The translations under genes and the position numbers were made by a program. The notes beneath the pieces are model-generated. The model searched no databases, was not told the origin of the DNA, and was given only the letters and a program-made list of their open reading frames with translations. From Doris montereyensis (Eukaryota > Mollusca > Gastropoda > Nudibranchia > Dorididae): DNA of 64,000 nt. This document shows, piece after piece, positions 19,916-38,024 of this stretch (the stretch's first letter is position 1; each line of letters opens with the position of its first letter). The stretch is from the NCBI GenBank assembly GCA_037039925.1, contig JAXRKP010001088.1, positions 50,001 through 114,000 on the forward strand, read 5' to 3'.

Positions 19916-20433
19916 CAATGGGAATCACTTACAACAGGAAACCGGCTTATAACAACGGGACCAATCACCATCCCCCCTTTTCTTCTCTTTCTATGGCTCT
20001 ATTAAAATAAACCTCTTATAACAGGAACTGGGAAGGGAAGGAAAAAGTGCTTATAACAGGATTCTGTCAACATGGAAAGTATAACCATGCAGAGGAAGCA
20101 CAAGAGTGTGTATACTGTAGATCTCTGTCTAATAATTTGTAAAGTTTTTCAATGATGACTTCATCGAGGCCCAATGCAGGTTTTAAGGTGCACGATAGGC
20201 CTAAAAGAGAGGGGTACAGTGTTTATTTAGTACATTACGATGGCTGACCTACAAGATTGGCTAATATTGTATGATGAGTGATTCACCGGCTAGGCCTATT
20301 GTGCACCAGGAGCGCTAAGCTAGCCAACTGTGATGTTTGGCATATTCCCATTACAAACCGCTTATAACAGGAATCAGTTATAACAAGATTGTAGCCTCTC
20401 CCCCATCGTTCCTATTAAAACTGGTTTCCACTG
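19916..20433. mobile_element. TA-flanked pogo-like MITE
   Basis: The left end CAATGGGAATCACTTACAAC and the right end, reverse complemented, CAGTGGAAACCAGTTTTAAT are flanked by TA (19914-19915, 20434-20435). The word 'cttataacagga' recurs several times inside, including in inverted sense. No transposase is present. Confidence 0.65.
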
Positions 20434-21025
20434 TAGTTGTAGTTATGGTGCTGATAGATTAAACTCGTGTCTACGTTGAATTCATGAACTATAGACAGTC
20501 TTGTCTACCCATTGATGCTAGCCTACGGTCGATTGAACACAAACGAAGACAAATTGAAACTTTGGCCATTTATAGCCTTTAGTTTAACACAGGTTTTATA
20601 GAAAGGGTGGAACGTTTTCTCAATGTGACAGATTCAAGTCATATCATCAAAAATATTTGTGTAGATACAATAAATTTCCTTGCGTTTTTGTCTATGCAGT
20701 CGTCTATCACATTGTTTAACGAAACAGTGAATTGTCAAAATGAAATGAACAGGATATATAACGTTTTGTGACAAAAGGAAACTGTTCACCTGTAGAGGTT
20801 TCAAAATAAAATAATTCAATTTTGATCTATATCGTGTTGTGTGAATGGAAGCCTTCGCTTGTTCTAATAGTTTGTAGAATTTATGGAAGTCTGCTTTAAA
20901 AGTCTATCGTAATTATATGATAAACCTTACTTACATTATAGTTTGAAGCATGCACGCTATATCCAATGTGTCAGTCAGGGTCTGGAATAGCTGTTCAAAA
21001 AGACTGGGTTTTTTTTTTCCAAATA

Positions 21026-21430
21026 CAGTGGGACTTCTGTAATCGGGAAATTTCGGTGGATTTTAAAATTGTCTCATTGGCCGGATTTCCCGGGGACTTA
21101 GGGATTTTGGTTTTACCTCGTATCAACCCATACCATATTGGGTGAATGAGCAAGGCCTGGCTCAATGCCTGCTTTCACACCTTCGTAATGGATGTCTGGC
21201 TTATGGTCGTGAGCTGGCACTTGCGACATCATGTATTGTATAACATGTGTAGCACTAATGCAGCTGTAATAATTGATGTTTTGCTAACACAGAAAGATTG
21301 TCCCGTTTAGCCAGAGACCTTTCCCGCTTAGAGAGGTAAAATATGTAGAAAAAATTATGTTCCCTGAGATTTCTTCCCAATTGGCCAGGTTTCCCAATTC
21401 ACCGGGTTCCTGGTTATAGAGGTTCTACTG
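21026..21430. mobile_element. TA-flanked pogo/Tigger-like MITE, 405 bp
   Basis: The left end CAGTGGGACTTCTGTAATCG and the right end, reverse complemented, CAGTAGAACCTCTATAACCA form inverted repeats with TA on both sides (21024-21025, 21431-21432). CAGTAGAACCTCTATAA is typical of pogo/Tigger termini. The interior has no open frame. Confidence 0.75.
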
Positions 21431-22285
21431 TACCAATTTTGCCAACTATAGATAGTCCCATCCTAAAACATTGACACATTTGACCCTAGTGCACTAAAAC
21501 CTTGGAACTAACTACTGGCAAAAATTAAATGAAGCTGTAGCACTGTAGACTTTGAAATAAAACAAATGCATCATTTTAAAATCAAAACCTGATCAACTTT
21601 ATTTTGTTTTCAATATCATGTGTGAGAAGAGTGTGGCAGAGAAAGTGCTAAAAGGATTTTTCAGATCTTTTTTGCACAATTAGGATTTTTTTCGTCCAAC
21701 TTTGCACAACACCTGCAAATGTAAGCACACATACTAGAACAAATTAGAGGGAATATTGCTTGGTGGAGATGTCAATAACTATCTTGTATTATCATTTATT
21801 ATTTTTTGAGCAATATCATTTCCTAAGTCTATCAATAAAACATTGTAACGACAGCTGATAGTTCCTCACCACATTTATAGACCAAACCGAAAAGGACGGA
21901 GGAATTTTGAGATAGAGCTACTACCATCTGCAATGAAGGTTTAAAATGGACAGCAGGGGCAACTGATGAATGTCCGACCACAGTGGAAATGATATAATGA
22001 TAATGATGATAAACAACAGCAGCAAAATCAAAACTCCCAATGAACAAAAAGAAACAAAACAAAACCAAGTGAAAAAGCCTCAACAGGATACAAGATTAAA
22101 CTTTCATATCTGCATCACAGACCCATGAGAAGTATATGTATATATGTAGGATCCATAGTCCATTTTTCAGGCAAACTTTGTCTTCAAGGTTAATCATTAA
22201 TCTAACAAAGTGAAACAAATTTTACACAACACTCTCTGTCTGTCATAAATTGCTCATTAAATATATCAACAAAATACCACAGTGG

Positions 22286-22432
22286 AATTACACTGGAGTT
22301 GACTTAAAATATTTTACACCATGTGTAGTGATCTCAGGGTGAATTAATTAAGAGGAAACAGTGAGATGAAAGATAAGTGAAAGAACAGAGGAAAAGAAGT
22401 AGAAATCGAACTTACCAGGATAAGAATCGCCC
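22286..22432 (-). repeat. SINE-3 copy
   Basis: Minus-oriented: 'tttacaccatgtgtagtgat', 'ctcagggtgaattaattaag', 'aggaaacagtgagatgaaag', 'aagaagtagaaatcgaac'. Confidence 0.75.
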
Positions 22433-23640
22433 ATGTTAAATTGAACTGTTTCATGCTTGTTTTGTCTCTATTGGAGTTTACACCCCCACCATTTGCTTAT
22501 AATGATAATTCTTACCGATGATGTGAAATACCGTTGTCTCACACTACTCATCATATTATCAGGTTGAGACAAAGAAATCACAATGCATATGGCAAGAATT
22601 AAAGGAATACTCAAATACTCAATGTAGTAAACTTTAAATCATTTACGATAGTGGGAAAGTCTCAAATACATTACATTCACATCAACGCATGAAACAAAAT
22701 CTACAAGAATGTCCTTTGCAAGAAAGAAAAATGCACTACAAACAATCTAAGCGGACAATGCTCCATGAAGGAAATGTGTTTTACATGCATCACTACAGCC
22801 AAAAGTTTTTGTATTTCTATTCCCTTGCATTTGATAATAAATAATGATAATATAAAACATTTATATAGTGCATGTACAAGGTAATAAACATTATGCTCTA
22901 TGAGATTTACAGATGTAAAAATCATTTAAAATTACAATTCACATACAATAACATGACAAATAATAGTTAAAACTAATTAGATCAATATTCAAAAACATAC
23001 AGTATATATATGAATAAAATTACAATGTGTATACTGAAATCAATTTTTAGTGTACTTAAGATTTAGAAGGAAGTGAGAAATGATATTTTATGACTACACC
23101 TTCAAGAATAAAGCATACTTCAGTCACTTTTTGAAAATATCCGGGCTGGGGAGAGGCATATAGGCTTTAGGATTAATTAAGTTATCGCTTCTCTCTTCCA
23201 TGCCATAAGGGAATCAAGTACTTGCAAAGATTTCTTACTTATTACTAGCACACTTTTTAGTCCATTTTTACATGTATACAAGTGCTCTTTGATAGATAAT
23301 ATTGACATCTCTAGATATGAAAATCAGAAATTGATAACCCCTAAATAAATAATGCATGACTTCCCATGTATAAAAAAAAATGAGAGAAAATAAAAAGATT
23401 TTTATTAACTTTCAAATTGAAAGTAAATTAAACTAAAAAAGAACATTTAATATCATTAATGGCTCACCTTTGCAAATTATGAAAAATATAAAACATGCTT
23501 GCAACAAATAAATTTCAGGTCAGCAGATATATCTCAATTGATGCTGTGAAAATTTTTTTATAATTTACATTTGTATTGTAATGTATACAACATCATGCCA
23601 AAAAATTGATTTATCAAAATATATATGGAAAAATCTTGCC
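22433..23640. other. Gene-free AT-rich stretch
   Basis: No conserved coding segment, RNA gene or recognised repeat family. The open frame at 22701-22925 on the minus strand looks like chance. Confidence 0.4.
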
Positions 23641-23724
23641 AATTATTAATATTACTATTATAATATTATTATTATTATTATTATAATTATTATTATTTTT
23701 ATAATTATTATTACGTGTATTATT

Positions 23725-24160
23725 ACTTTCTTTCTTTCTTTCTTTATCAGTTCCCATTTTACCTTCCGGTGTATGGGTTTAGATGCCCTGAAATGATGTT
23801 ACTCCAGGCTGCCCTGTCCTGGCATTTTCTGTTTCCTTCCGTGAAAGTTAAATTTCTTTGCTTTAATGCCTCTGTTATATCTTCTTCCTACTTTCTCCGA
23901 TGTCTGCCTTTTGGTCTTTTACCTTGGGTTTTAGCTAAGTATACTGATTTAGCTATTCTATTGTCATTCATTCAGTTAACATGCCCAAACCATCTTAGTT
24001 GATTTATTTATATCTTAGTTTTTATGCCATCTGCTTTGGTTTATGCCTTTCCTAGATGGTTATATATTGTCATTGCCTTTTGGAATCTCTAGCTGATTTC
24101 TTCTCTTAGTTTTCCCTCCGAGTTAATCATTACTCCTAGACAATTGAGTATTATTACTAT
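23725..24160 (-). mobile_element. LINE-A 3' end fragment
   Basis: Has the tail motif tttctttctttctttatc, 'cccattttaccttccggtgt', 'gtctgccttttggtctttta' and 'catgcccaaaccatcttag', plus the deeper segment 'ttcttctcttagttttccct' shared with 56400. It is preceded by an (ATT)n stretch at 23645-23715. Confidence 0.75.
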
Positions 24161-24195
24161 TATTATATTATCATTATTATTACTGTTGTTATTAA

Positions 24196-24485
24196 AGCGT
24201 ATGGCATCATTAGTTGAATATTTAGGCTGCTGGACTCGAGTCATGAGGTCCCAGATTTGAATCTAGCAAAGCTGACATTGTGTTCCTTGGGAAAGGCACT
24301 CAACATGCGTTTTTCCCATTAGACCCCAAGTACAAATGGGTACAAGTACTGGTTTGAGAGTAAAAACCTGCATCAGACTAACGTCCTGCCCAGGAGGTGA
24401 TTATCATCACCAGTTCCGCTTCACCCTATAAAAACCGGGATATCCTCCGGCTCTATGGGCCGTAATGACCTTGAGGAAACTTTAC
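24196..24485 (+). repeat. SINE-1 copy, opposite orientation to the others
   Basis: The only clear plus-oriented SINE-1. The head is 'ttgaatatttaggctgctgg', 'tcatgaggtcccagatttga', followed by 'gtgttccttgggaaaggcac', 'gtacaaatgggtacaagtac', 'ccaggaggtgattatcatca' and 'ggctctatgggccgtaatga'. Confidence 0.85.
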
Positions 24486-25224
24486 TTTACTACTTACTAA
24501 AGTGAATATATTCATATATATCTATGTCATCATCGCTACCGGTCATTATATGACAATTTGACAACTTTTGAATAATACCTAAAAATATATGTTTCATGAA
24601 TAACGATTGAAGGAAATATCTCCGCTGAGGATAGAGTAGTGAAAGTATGAAATATATTATTATGAAGACGTTGGGAAAATTTGTTTTTAGATGTTTGAGA
24701 AAGAAAAAAAAATTTCTTTCCAAAATGACCCCTTACATGCATGCGGATAGCAAACGGTAAAGGTGTGTGAATATGTAATATAATTATAATAATGATATGT
24801 AAATAATAATATATGTTTAATAATTACACTAATAATAATGAATTAAAATGGTGATCTCACATTTTGTTCAGTTGTGTCTTCTGTGTGTGTGTTGATTGTT
24901 TCAATTTCATGAGAGAAAACACTTCATACTAAATTACCAGATATCTATGCCTGAGCCGAACTGTTTCGCAGAATTGAAATCATGGTTATGGCTGTAACTG
25001 TAACCAAACTTTTGTGCTGATTGTGAAATCGGTCAATGACCAGTTGTAACTGTTCCAATGATTTTGTCATGACTAAATTTTTATTTTTTCCTCACCTTTT
25101 AGGCAATATCAATTTTTTCAGAATGAAATGAAAAGTATACACTTCTTAATTTGCCAGTGAAACATCTGTGCTTAGAGTAATTGATGCAAAATTAAATTTA
25201 TTTTGTTTTTTCTTCTTCGATCTC

Positions 25225-25440
25225 TCTGCCAGTGGGTCAGATCAGGATGCGTATTGTCTCCTTGAAGTACATAGTCTTTTTTGCAGACTCTTCATAACAT
25301 AGAGCCATAGAGCTTTTCTTCCAAAGGTGTCTCGCCCGGCCATATCTCTGTTTGTCTCTGATGTGTTGAGTGGACACTGCTGGAGAATATGTTCAGTGTT
25401 CTGGTGGGGCGATTCCCACTCACTCACACCCTTCTGATTC
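25225..25440 (-). mobile_element. LINE reverse-transcriptase C-terminal remnant
   Basis: The minus-strand frame 25242-25427 contains ESPHQNTEHILQQCPLNTSE and GRKALW. This resembles the post-RT segment (T-x-E-H-I/L-L-x-x-C-P-L) of several LINE ORF2 proteins. The upstream Cys pair is not visible. The frame is short and isolated. Confidence 0.55.
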
Positions 25441-25631
25441 CGCTACTTTCAGATAGCGATACATATGTTGATGGAGACAGAGAAAATTAAATCTAATTAT
25501 TGACATTATTTTTCAGCAACACTAGATCTATTGCTTCATCATCAACTTTGCCTGTCAGTGACACTTTTGTTTTGTTGTTCCATTGAAATATACACTATCC
25601 ACCATATGTGGTGGTGTCAGGGTTTGTTTAA

Positions 25632-25945
25632 GTTAAAGTTCCTTCAACTCAGGGCCGTTACGGCCCATAGAGCCGGGGCTTATCCTAGTTTCAATAGCAC
25701 GAAGTGGAACAGGTGATGATATTATAATGATAATCACCACCTGGCAAGGATGCTAGTCTGACGCAGGATTTTTATTCCCAAGCTAGTGTTTGTACCCATT
25801 TGCACCTGGATAGAGTGGGGAAAATGTGTGTTATACGGGTCTTTCTCAAGGAACATGTCGGACCTAGCTTTGCTAGGATTTGAACTCGGGCCATCTTTAT
25901 CCCCAATCCGGCAGCCTAACCTCTCGACCACCGATGCCACCAGGG
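25632..25945 (-). repeat. SINE-1 copy, near full length
   Basis: Plus-strand reading: 'gttccttcaactcagggccg', 'gccggggcttatcctagttt', 'ggcaaggatgctagtctgac', 'tgtacccatttgcacctgga', 'tttgaactcgggccatcttt', 'ggcagcctaacctctcgacc', 'accgatgccacc'. The tRNA-like head lies at the right end. Confidence 0.85.
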
Positions 25946-26105
25946 TTTGTTTGTTTGATTCAAGTTTACCCTTGCCATCACATGCGGTTATCTCAGGGTA
26001 AATTAAGAGGAAACAACAAAAAGAAAGACACCATGATGGAGTGAATGAGAAAGGGAAAGAAGTAGAAACCAGAGCACCACCCACTAGTGTCGTCAATCAC
26101 CCTTG
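25946..26105 (-). repeat. SINE-3 copy
   Basis: Directly abuts the SINE-1 copy. 'caagtttacccttgccatca', 'ggttatctcagggtaaatta', 'agaggaaacaacaaaaagaa', 'agggaaagaagtagaaacca'. Confidence 0.75.
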
Positions 26106-26430
26106 CCAGGACATAAACCACAGACAAACATTTTCTAATCTTTCATTGTACTGAACCAACTCGTTGAGCTCCTTTTTAGAGATCAGTTTTGGTGTTTTGT
26201 CTCCATGTTGCTTGTCGTGGCCTTCCCTACCTCCGTATTCCTTGTGAATGTGAGTTCCACTGCAGTGATCTTTGTAATGCTACAGTCTTGTTTTCAGCAG
26301 GGGTAAACCCAAGCTACCTCCGACTTTAACCTATTTTGTACATCTATTTCTTTCAGATTTGTTCTCTCCCAAAGATTGGGCCATCTGATTCTATTGTTTC
26401 ACCTTGGTCCTATATTATTCTTTTCTGCGC

Positions 26431-26441
26431 GGGGGGGGGGG

Positions 26442-26520
<79 letters not shown>
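26431..26520. repeat. (G)n then (GA)n tract
   Basis: Twelve or so G residues run into about 75 bp of GA dinucleotide with one phase break. Confidence 0.95.
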
Positions 26521-26616
26521 AACTTGTAAATAATCTCTCCCTGAATAAAAGACAAAAAAAAACAAACACACACACGGAGTAACAGAACAAAATGACAACA
26601 ATAATCACTTTGAGGA

Positions 26617-26725
26617 CATGCACCACCCCTTAAGAGGAAGCAGCAAGATGAAGGAGAAATGAAAAAAAAAATTAATAAAAAAAAGGAAAGAAGTAGGACC
26701 TACAGCTGCGCCTGTCAACCAGACA
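26617..26725 (-). repeat. SINE-3 fragment
   Basis: 'ccccttaagaggaagcagca', 'agatgaaggagaaatgaaaa', 'gaaagaagtaggacctacag', 'gcgcctgtcaacc'. Confidence 0.65.
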
Positions 26726-26729
26726 CATG

Positions 26730-28320
26730 GGACAAACAAGTAAAACAAAACAATAAAAAATCTTGTGACATTATTAAGACAATAAAAAAAACAAAAGCCA
26801 AGGCATCCATCTAAAGCCTAAATGAAAAATGATTTTATTAAATTATTAAGCAAATACCATATGGTCATCAGACACAATATTAATTAAAGCAATCGTCCAT
26901 CTCGCAAACATGCAAATAGCTTTCTTTTCTTTCTAAAGGGAAGACGCTTTGAAGAAGATTTTAAAAATCAAATGCAAATCAAATTCATACTTGAAGAAAA
27001 GATAATAAGAGGGTAAAGCAAAACAGACAATTCCTTACTTGTAATACTAATAGAGGATTCCTTACCTCTAATACTAATACTAATAGAGGAATAATATAAT
27101 CTTTGAGTTCCTGATATTGAAATATTTTCTTTCTTTCAAATATTAGGTATTTGATAATAAACAAGTTAAAGCCTCAAAATTTAAAACGATGGTGCTAAGA
27201 CTAGATACATGTATATCTTTTACGGATTTTTTAAAGATTTATTTTCCAAGAGGTTAATTGATTTCTTTTCACAATCAAAACATTCAAAATAAGAATCATT
27301 TTGAAGTGGTTTTAAAAGTGTTTGATAAAATGACAACAACATTCAAAGAAATAAAACCCCAGTGAAATTGGAGAATTCAAATGGAAATTTGTTTTTAAAA
27401 CCGTAATAAAATGAGAGAAAAAATTGTATGTATCACATTTGATTGATCCCAGTTGACATATAATATACACTAAAATAAAAAAAAGTAAAAAGTTGGTACT
27501 GATAAGTATGCAGTGCTAACTGCAAGAAAAATCACAGCAAAACAATCACCCTTCCTAAATTCAACCCCCCCCCCCCCCCCCCCTCCCCATCCATCACTAG
27601 AGCCACCCTTCTTTCCTTTTCGGTCTGAAATTCTCTGCAGCTATCAGCTATGTGTACTTTACAATATTCATTATCATGTCCTTAAAAGTTGTTTTCACGT
27701 CCAAGTTATATCAACAAACAATCGGGGGAAAAAAAGAGTTTCAACGATACTGCAAAGTACATTTGGCCTGGAAAGTTTCTTAAAACATATATATATATAT
27801 GTCAACAGAGACTTAACATAGTATAGCAATAGCAATAAAATAAAAAATGTAAAAATCAATAAGAGTATTCAATGTACAATGGTGAGTTATATCACGCACG
27901 TTATTATGGTGTATGGAGGTTTCGTAATCTGACTTCCTTTTTATCAATATGACATTTATACAATAGTCGTATAAATGCAAATCAAAAGTAGAATCCCATA
28001 TAAGATTTCACTCACATAGCTCCTCTAAATTTCCGGTTCCATAGATTCTTACTCTTATTAAAGCTTTGTGGTTTATAACGATCATAAACAAAACGTGGAA
28101 TTAAATACAAAAAGATTTAAATTATCACATGGCATTAAAAAAAAAGGGCCATAACTTTATCAACAGAGAAAGAAACAAAGACATGTCTAAAATTCTGAGT
28201 GTAGTAATGTGCCTGGTCAAATAGTCATCTACACGTTTCTCTGTTAATATCTGAAAATGAGATAAATCGATGTCGTGGCTAAGTTTCAGGTTGGTTTTCT
28301 GTTTGTTGCTGGGCTCTGTA
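26730..28320. other. Downstream flank of the roadblock gene
   Basis: AT-rich sequence with a poly-C run at about 27565-27582 and no conserved coding segment. Minus-strand polyadenylation signals could lie here (TTTATT on plus near 27238), but none is compelling. Confidence 0.4.
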
Positions 28321-28336
28321 GAGAATGCTACATCTA

Positions 28337-33118
<4,782 letters not shown>

Positions 33119-33708
33119 GGTGTTGATGCTCTGTGTAAGTGGTTGCTATGCTGAAATTTTCGGAAGAGGGACGAAACGGAAGTTTGCTGTGAGTCCTGGG
33201 CTTAGATATCTTAGGGAAGTGATGCTTTATCGAATTTTAGTAAGCCTGTATACAACAAAACATACTTTTTCAGGATTCGATGTGTAAATGACATACGGTA
33301 GTTGAATTTTTGTTTCTATTTTACCTGTTATATCTTTGTTCGATATCATATTAGGTCAATTAAAGGACAATGAATACATTAACTTAATATTCATTTTGTT
33401 CAAGGTCAATGAATCGTTGACGCTGACTCAAAAATAATGTAAAGCTGGAACTTATCAAAATATAATAGAATTAATGACAAAGCGAGGGGCACAAGTGAAC
33501 AAAAAGTAATACCGTTATGTTCACATTTACATGAGTATTTTAGCAACTCCAGAACAAAATATTAGGATTAAACTAAACAGATAATATCAGTAAACGAATT
33601 GATAAAAAGTTAGATATGTAATGTATGTAAATACGTTTCGTAATCCATGTGTGTGAGTTAAGAAAATGTGATTCAAACAATAATTTCCTCCCTTCAAACC
33701 TACCTCCT

Positions 33709-34156
<448 letters not shown>

Positions 34157-34252
34157 ACCTAGATCAAACTCAGTTGGGATTTTGACTAAGAAGAGTAAAG
34201 GAGTTAAACACGTCAATATCAACCAACCAGTACTAGTATTAAAGCAGAGTCC

Positions 34253-34254
<2 letters not shown>

Positions 34255-34292
<38 letters not shown>
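34255..34292. repeat. (CA)n microsatellite
   Basis: Nineteen or so CA dinucleotides. Confidence 0.9.
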
Positions 34293-34294
<2 letters not shown>

Positions 34295-34689
34295 AAGACA
34301 AACTCCCATAAATATTCCCTTTCCCCAAAACAAAACAAAACCAAACCTCCACTCACCCACATCACAAACCAATACAAACCTGCAACACAGAAGACGATAG
34401 AGAGACATAATTTCAAGTCTTGATGATAATAATAATCAATGACATTATTGACACTGCCAGGGGTGGATGATTGTAATGTAAATACGACATGTACCGGTAT
34501 GCACGAAGTTTTATTATCAGTTCAGTGGTGAGATAGTGAACAAAAACTTTTTAACGATCTTATCTCAACTTTGAACAATTTAAACAGATCCGCTAACTAA
34601 TTTATTATGATAAGAACATCAATTCATATATATGATAATATATGCAAGTTAGTGTATTTCAACAAAAGTTTTTTTTAATTTAATTTAGA

Positions 34690-34905
34690 AAAGAAGTTCC
34701 TTCAAGGTTATTCCGTCCATAGAGCCGGAGCGTATACCAGTTTCTAAAACGTGAAGCGGAACAGGTAACATTGTTTAAATCACGTCTTGGACAGGACGCT
34801 AGTCTGACGCAGGTTTTTTACTCCCAATCTAATACTTGTATCTATTTCCACGTCGGCCGAGTGCGGGAAATGCGTGTTAAGTGTCTCTCCCAAGGAATCA
34901 CCGTC
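34690..34905 (-). repeat. SINE-1 copy, 5' head missing
   Basis: 'agaagttccttcaaggttat', 'tccatagagccggagcgtat', 'gtctcttggacag'-type middle ('cacgtcttggacaggacgct', 'agtctgacgcaggttttttа' in Latin letters: agtctgacgcaggtttttt), 'tgtgtctctcccaaggaatc'. The tRNA-like part is lost at the right end. Confidence 0.75.
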
Positions 34906-35625
34906 TCATTTTCGGCAAAAATGGCATTCCCAGAACCCCCCCCCACCCCTTTAAGAGTTTCGCGAAATTCTATTTTCCTAACTCTATCATAATTTGTGTC
35001 TTTGCTGTAAACGATTTTGTAGGTCCAGTAAAATTCCTGCTTTTTCCAGCTAAGTAAGTGATTAAATTAAAATATGTATTACTCAAAAACGCCTGAAGGT
35101 CTTATTATTAAAATAATTTACGAAAGTGAAGAAGATTGATTAAACTTGTTCGTGGTGTAGTCGTTACCTTTCCTTCGCTTCAAACTTCACGTTATTCTAC
35201 AATCAATATAGATTTCGTGAGCATTAGTTTTTTGTTATGTATATTCAGCATTTTATCCCCGTTAAACTCGAAATTTCGAATTTTATTCTTATATCAAACT
35301 TTATGAAGAACACCTTGCAGCAATGCGTAAACTGACTTCCAATGCTGTTTGAGCTAGTCCCTACCCAAAACAATAGGAGATTGCCACTTAAGTTAACATC
35401 GACTTCGTGAACCAACCCTTTAACAAGGAGCAACAGGTAAAGCCAGCTGCCTGTATATTTTCCTTCTGCATTTCTACTTTTTTGTCATCTTTGCAGTCCA
35501 CCGTCAGCCCTATAAGACTCCTTTGGCTCTAAATAGTCTGTCAATGAATATTTAAAATGAAACAAGTAGTATGCTTTGTGTATAATCTAGTCTGATTGTT
35601 CTGATATGAACCCTTCTACTTCTAT

Positions 35626-35630
<5 letters not shown>

Positions 35631-35702
<72 letters not shown>

Positions 35703-35754
35703 GAGAGAGAGAGAGCTGAGAGAGGGAGAGAGGAGAGAGAGAGAGGGAGAGGGA

Positions 35755-35792
<38 letters not shown>

Positions 35793-35817
35793 CTAGAGGG
35801 GGAGAGAGAGAGAGAGG

Positions 35818-35852
<35 letters not shown>

Positions 35853-35872
35853 GCTAAGGAGGGAGAAAGGAG

Positions 35873-35940
<68 letters not shown>
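35631..35940. repeat. (GA)n/(GGGA)n microsatellite
   Basis: About 310 bp of GA repeat with GGGA variants and three breaks ('gctga', 'ggctaga', 'agctaagg'). Confidence 0.95.
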
Positions 35941-35941
<1 letters not shown>

Positions 35942-36174
35942 GCTACTAAATTTCAGTGTAGTATTAATATTTATTGCAGTATTGACACTATCTATAGGCC
36001 TAGCGTGGTAGCAGTGTTACAGTACATACAATATTTATTTATGTACATGATCGTCTTGTACAGTGCATTGGTCGGCCGTAACACTAGTCAGTGTGATCCA
36101 GCAGTGCCAATAATATTTATAATAATACGATAATAACATGTAATCGTAACTATGTAATACTAACGTAGATAAAG

Positions 36175-36560
36175 ATAAACAGTGAGGCAAGCGGCATCTC
36201 GAAGTGAAGTCAATGACATAAGAGACAATATGAAAGCCTCATAGGAACAAAGACGAGACAAATACAAGGAATAGACGGGAAAAAATCCTGGCCATCATGG
36301 GGATCGAAACCGCGACCTCTGCGTCGACACCTACCGCCTCGCCAGAAAAAGAAAGCGTGCTACTGCTACCATTATATGCTACCAACCGAGCTAACTACGC
36401 TCAGTTAGCTCGGTTGGTAGCACGCTTTCTTTTCCTGGCGAAGCGATGAGTGTCGACGCAGAGGTCACGGGTTCGATCCCATGATTTTTCTGTCTATTCC
36501 TTGTATGTCTCGTCTTTGTTCCTATAGGAATTTCATATTGTCTTATGTTATGTCATTGCC
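36175..36560. repeat. Large palindrome made of two head-to-head SINE-4 copies
   Basis: The left copy (36175-36391) is the reverse complement of the right copy (about 36395-36560). The centre is 'ctaccaaccgagctaactac' followed by 'gctcagttagctcggttggt'. In the right copy the A box TTAGCTCGGTTGG is at 36405-36417 and the B box GGGTTCGATCC at 36469-36479, spaced as in a tRNA promoter. This is a retroposon head, not a functional tRNA. Confidence 0.8.
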
Positions 36561-36589
36561 TTCACTATGCAAATGCAATACTAATATTA

Positions 36590-36885
36590 TATCTTTCTTT
36601 CTCAGCTCCCATTCTACCTTCCGGTGTGCGGGTTTAGACGCCCTAGATGAATTTACTCCAGGTTGCCTTGTCCTAACATTTTCTGTTTCCTTCTGTGAAA
36701 GTTGAAATTCTTTGCTTTACTTTAACTTTAATGTCTCTTTCATTATATCTTCTTCCCACTTTCTCCGAGGTCTGCCTTTAGGTCTTTTACCTTGAGTTTT
36801 AGCACGTATTTTTTAATACTGATTTAGCTATTTCTATTGTCATTCATTCTGTTTACATACCCAAACCATCTCAACTGATACTGAT
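36590..36885 (-). mobile_element. LINE-A 3' end fragment
   Basis: 'cccattctaccttccggtgt', 'ctccaggttgccttgtccta', 'ttctccgaggtctgccttta', 'catacccaaaccatctcaac'. It directly follows the right SINE-4 copy. Confidence 0.75.
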
Positions 36886-37129
36886 ACTATTATTAGTATT
36901 ATATTATGTAGCGGAAATGTATCGATATGTCTGGATATCAATCAAGTTTTACGTTACAGTCGCATAGTAGTCTTAGTACTCACGACTCACACACAATCAT
37001 CGATGGTGTTCCAACTTACTTCTCCAACTCCCAAGAGTTCAAGCAAACTTGGTAAACCTGTCCGACAATTATGCATTCAATACACCGGTACAAGGCGGAC
37101 TAAGTTAGTGTATGTAAATGTAATGTAGC

Positions 37130-37690
37130 ACTTTTATGATCAAATGCGCACCTTGTGAGCACTTTTAAAGACTTTAATTACTTAAAGCAGATACATTATT
37201 TCAGTCCTATTCCTAAGAAGACACTACATGTATTTCCTCACACTAATGAGGTCAGAGTACGACTATGATGAGTGTCCATAACAAACTTCTTACTCTTATT
37301 CCCCTTCACTTGTCCATCTTCGGGCTCCAAACACACCACATACAATTATACAACTGAGCATGCATCTGAACAGAAAAAATTCTGAATATTCCCCAGTGTT
37401 TCCCTCTCTGTGACAGTGTGACCACCCCATGAAACTGACCCATTACCTTTTTGAATGTCACAAACTGAAAGACCTACGGAAAATGCTACTCCCCTGAGAA
37501 ACCAACCACGATACCTGGAATACCATGATGGAACCCTACATTAACAGTAACACTAGTAACAGATGGAAAACACCTGTAAATACCACTACATGGGCGAAGG
37601 ACAAATGTCTAAGCACTGCTGGATCAATAACAACTACCTTCACTCGTAGAAAATATAATATACCAGAAATCGTCATATTGCATTACTAAT
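37130..37690 (+). mobile_element. LINE ORF2 C-terminal remnant (second family)
   Basis: Read in shifting frames, the plus strand gives a Cys-His segment: FPLCDS near 37405, HYLFECHKLKDLRKMLLP near 37440-37495, then an AKDKCLSTAGSITT-like stretch. This fits the C-x2-C...H-x4-C motif after the RT domain in Jockey/CR1-like elements. Several stops and frame changes are present. The family assignment is tentative. Confidence 0.5.
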
Positions 37691-38024
37691 ACTATGTAAA
37701 TGTATACTGTTATTGTTATTAAAAGTACATGTTTAATTGTATTTATTGAATTTTTATATTGTAATAGGTACTTTATTTTCTATTTATTACGCATTATGTA
37801 CTTAATGTTATAATATATGCTTGTCATAATATCTATATTTGAATGTAGACTGGTCCTCTAGTCAAAGAGGTTTGTACATAAAAGTAAAAGAACTATTTGC
37901 TTTACATCCTGCTGTTGTTTGGTCACATTTCATTCTAAGTCAACTTGTGTTGCATTTATACCTCTTCCACCTGTCGACAATGCTGTATACAATGATGTTA
38001 TCTTCCCTGTTGTCTTAACTGTGA

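Noticed and set aside
36405..36480. tRNA gene with good A and B boxes
   Set aside because: The same sequence is dispersed as a SINE with downstream non-tRNA sequence, and the body does not fold as a complete cloverleaf by eye.
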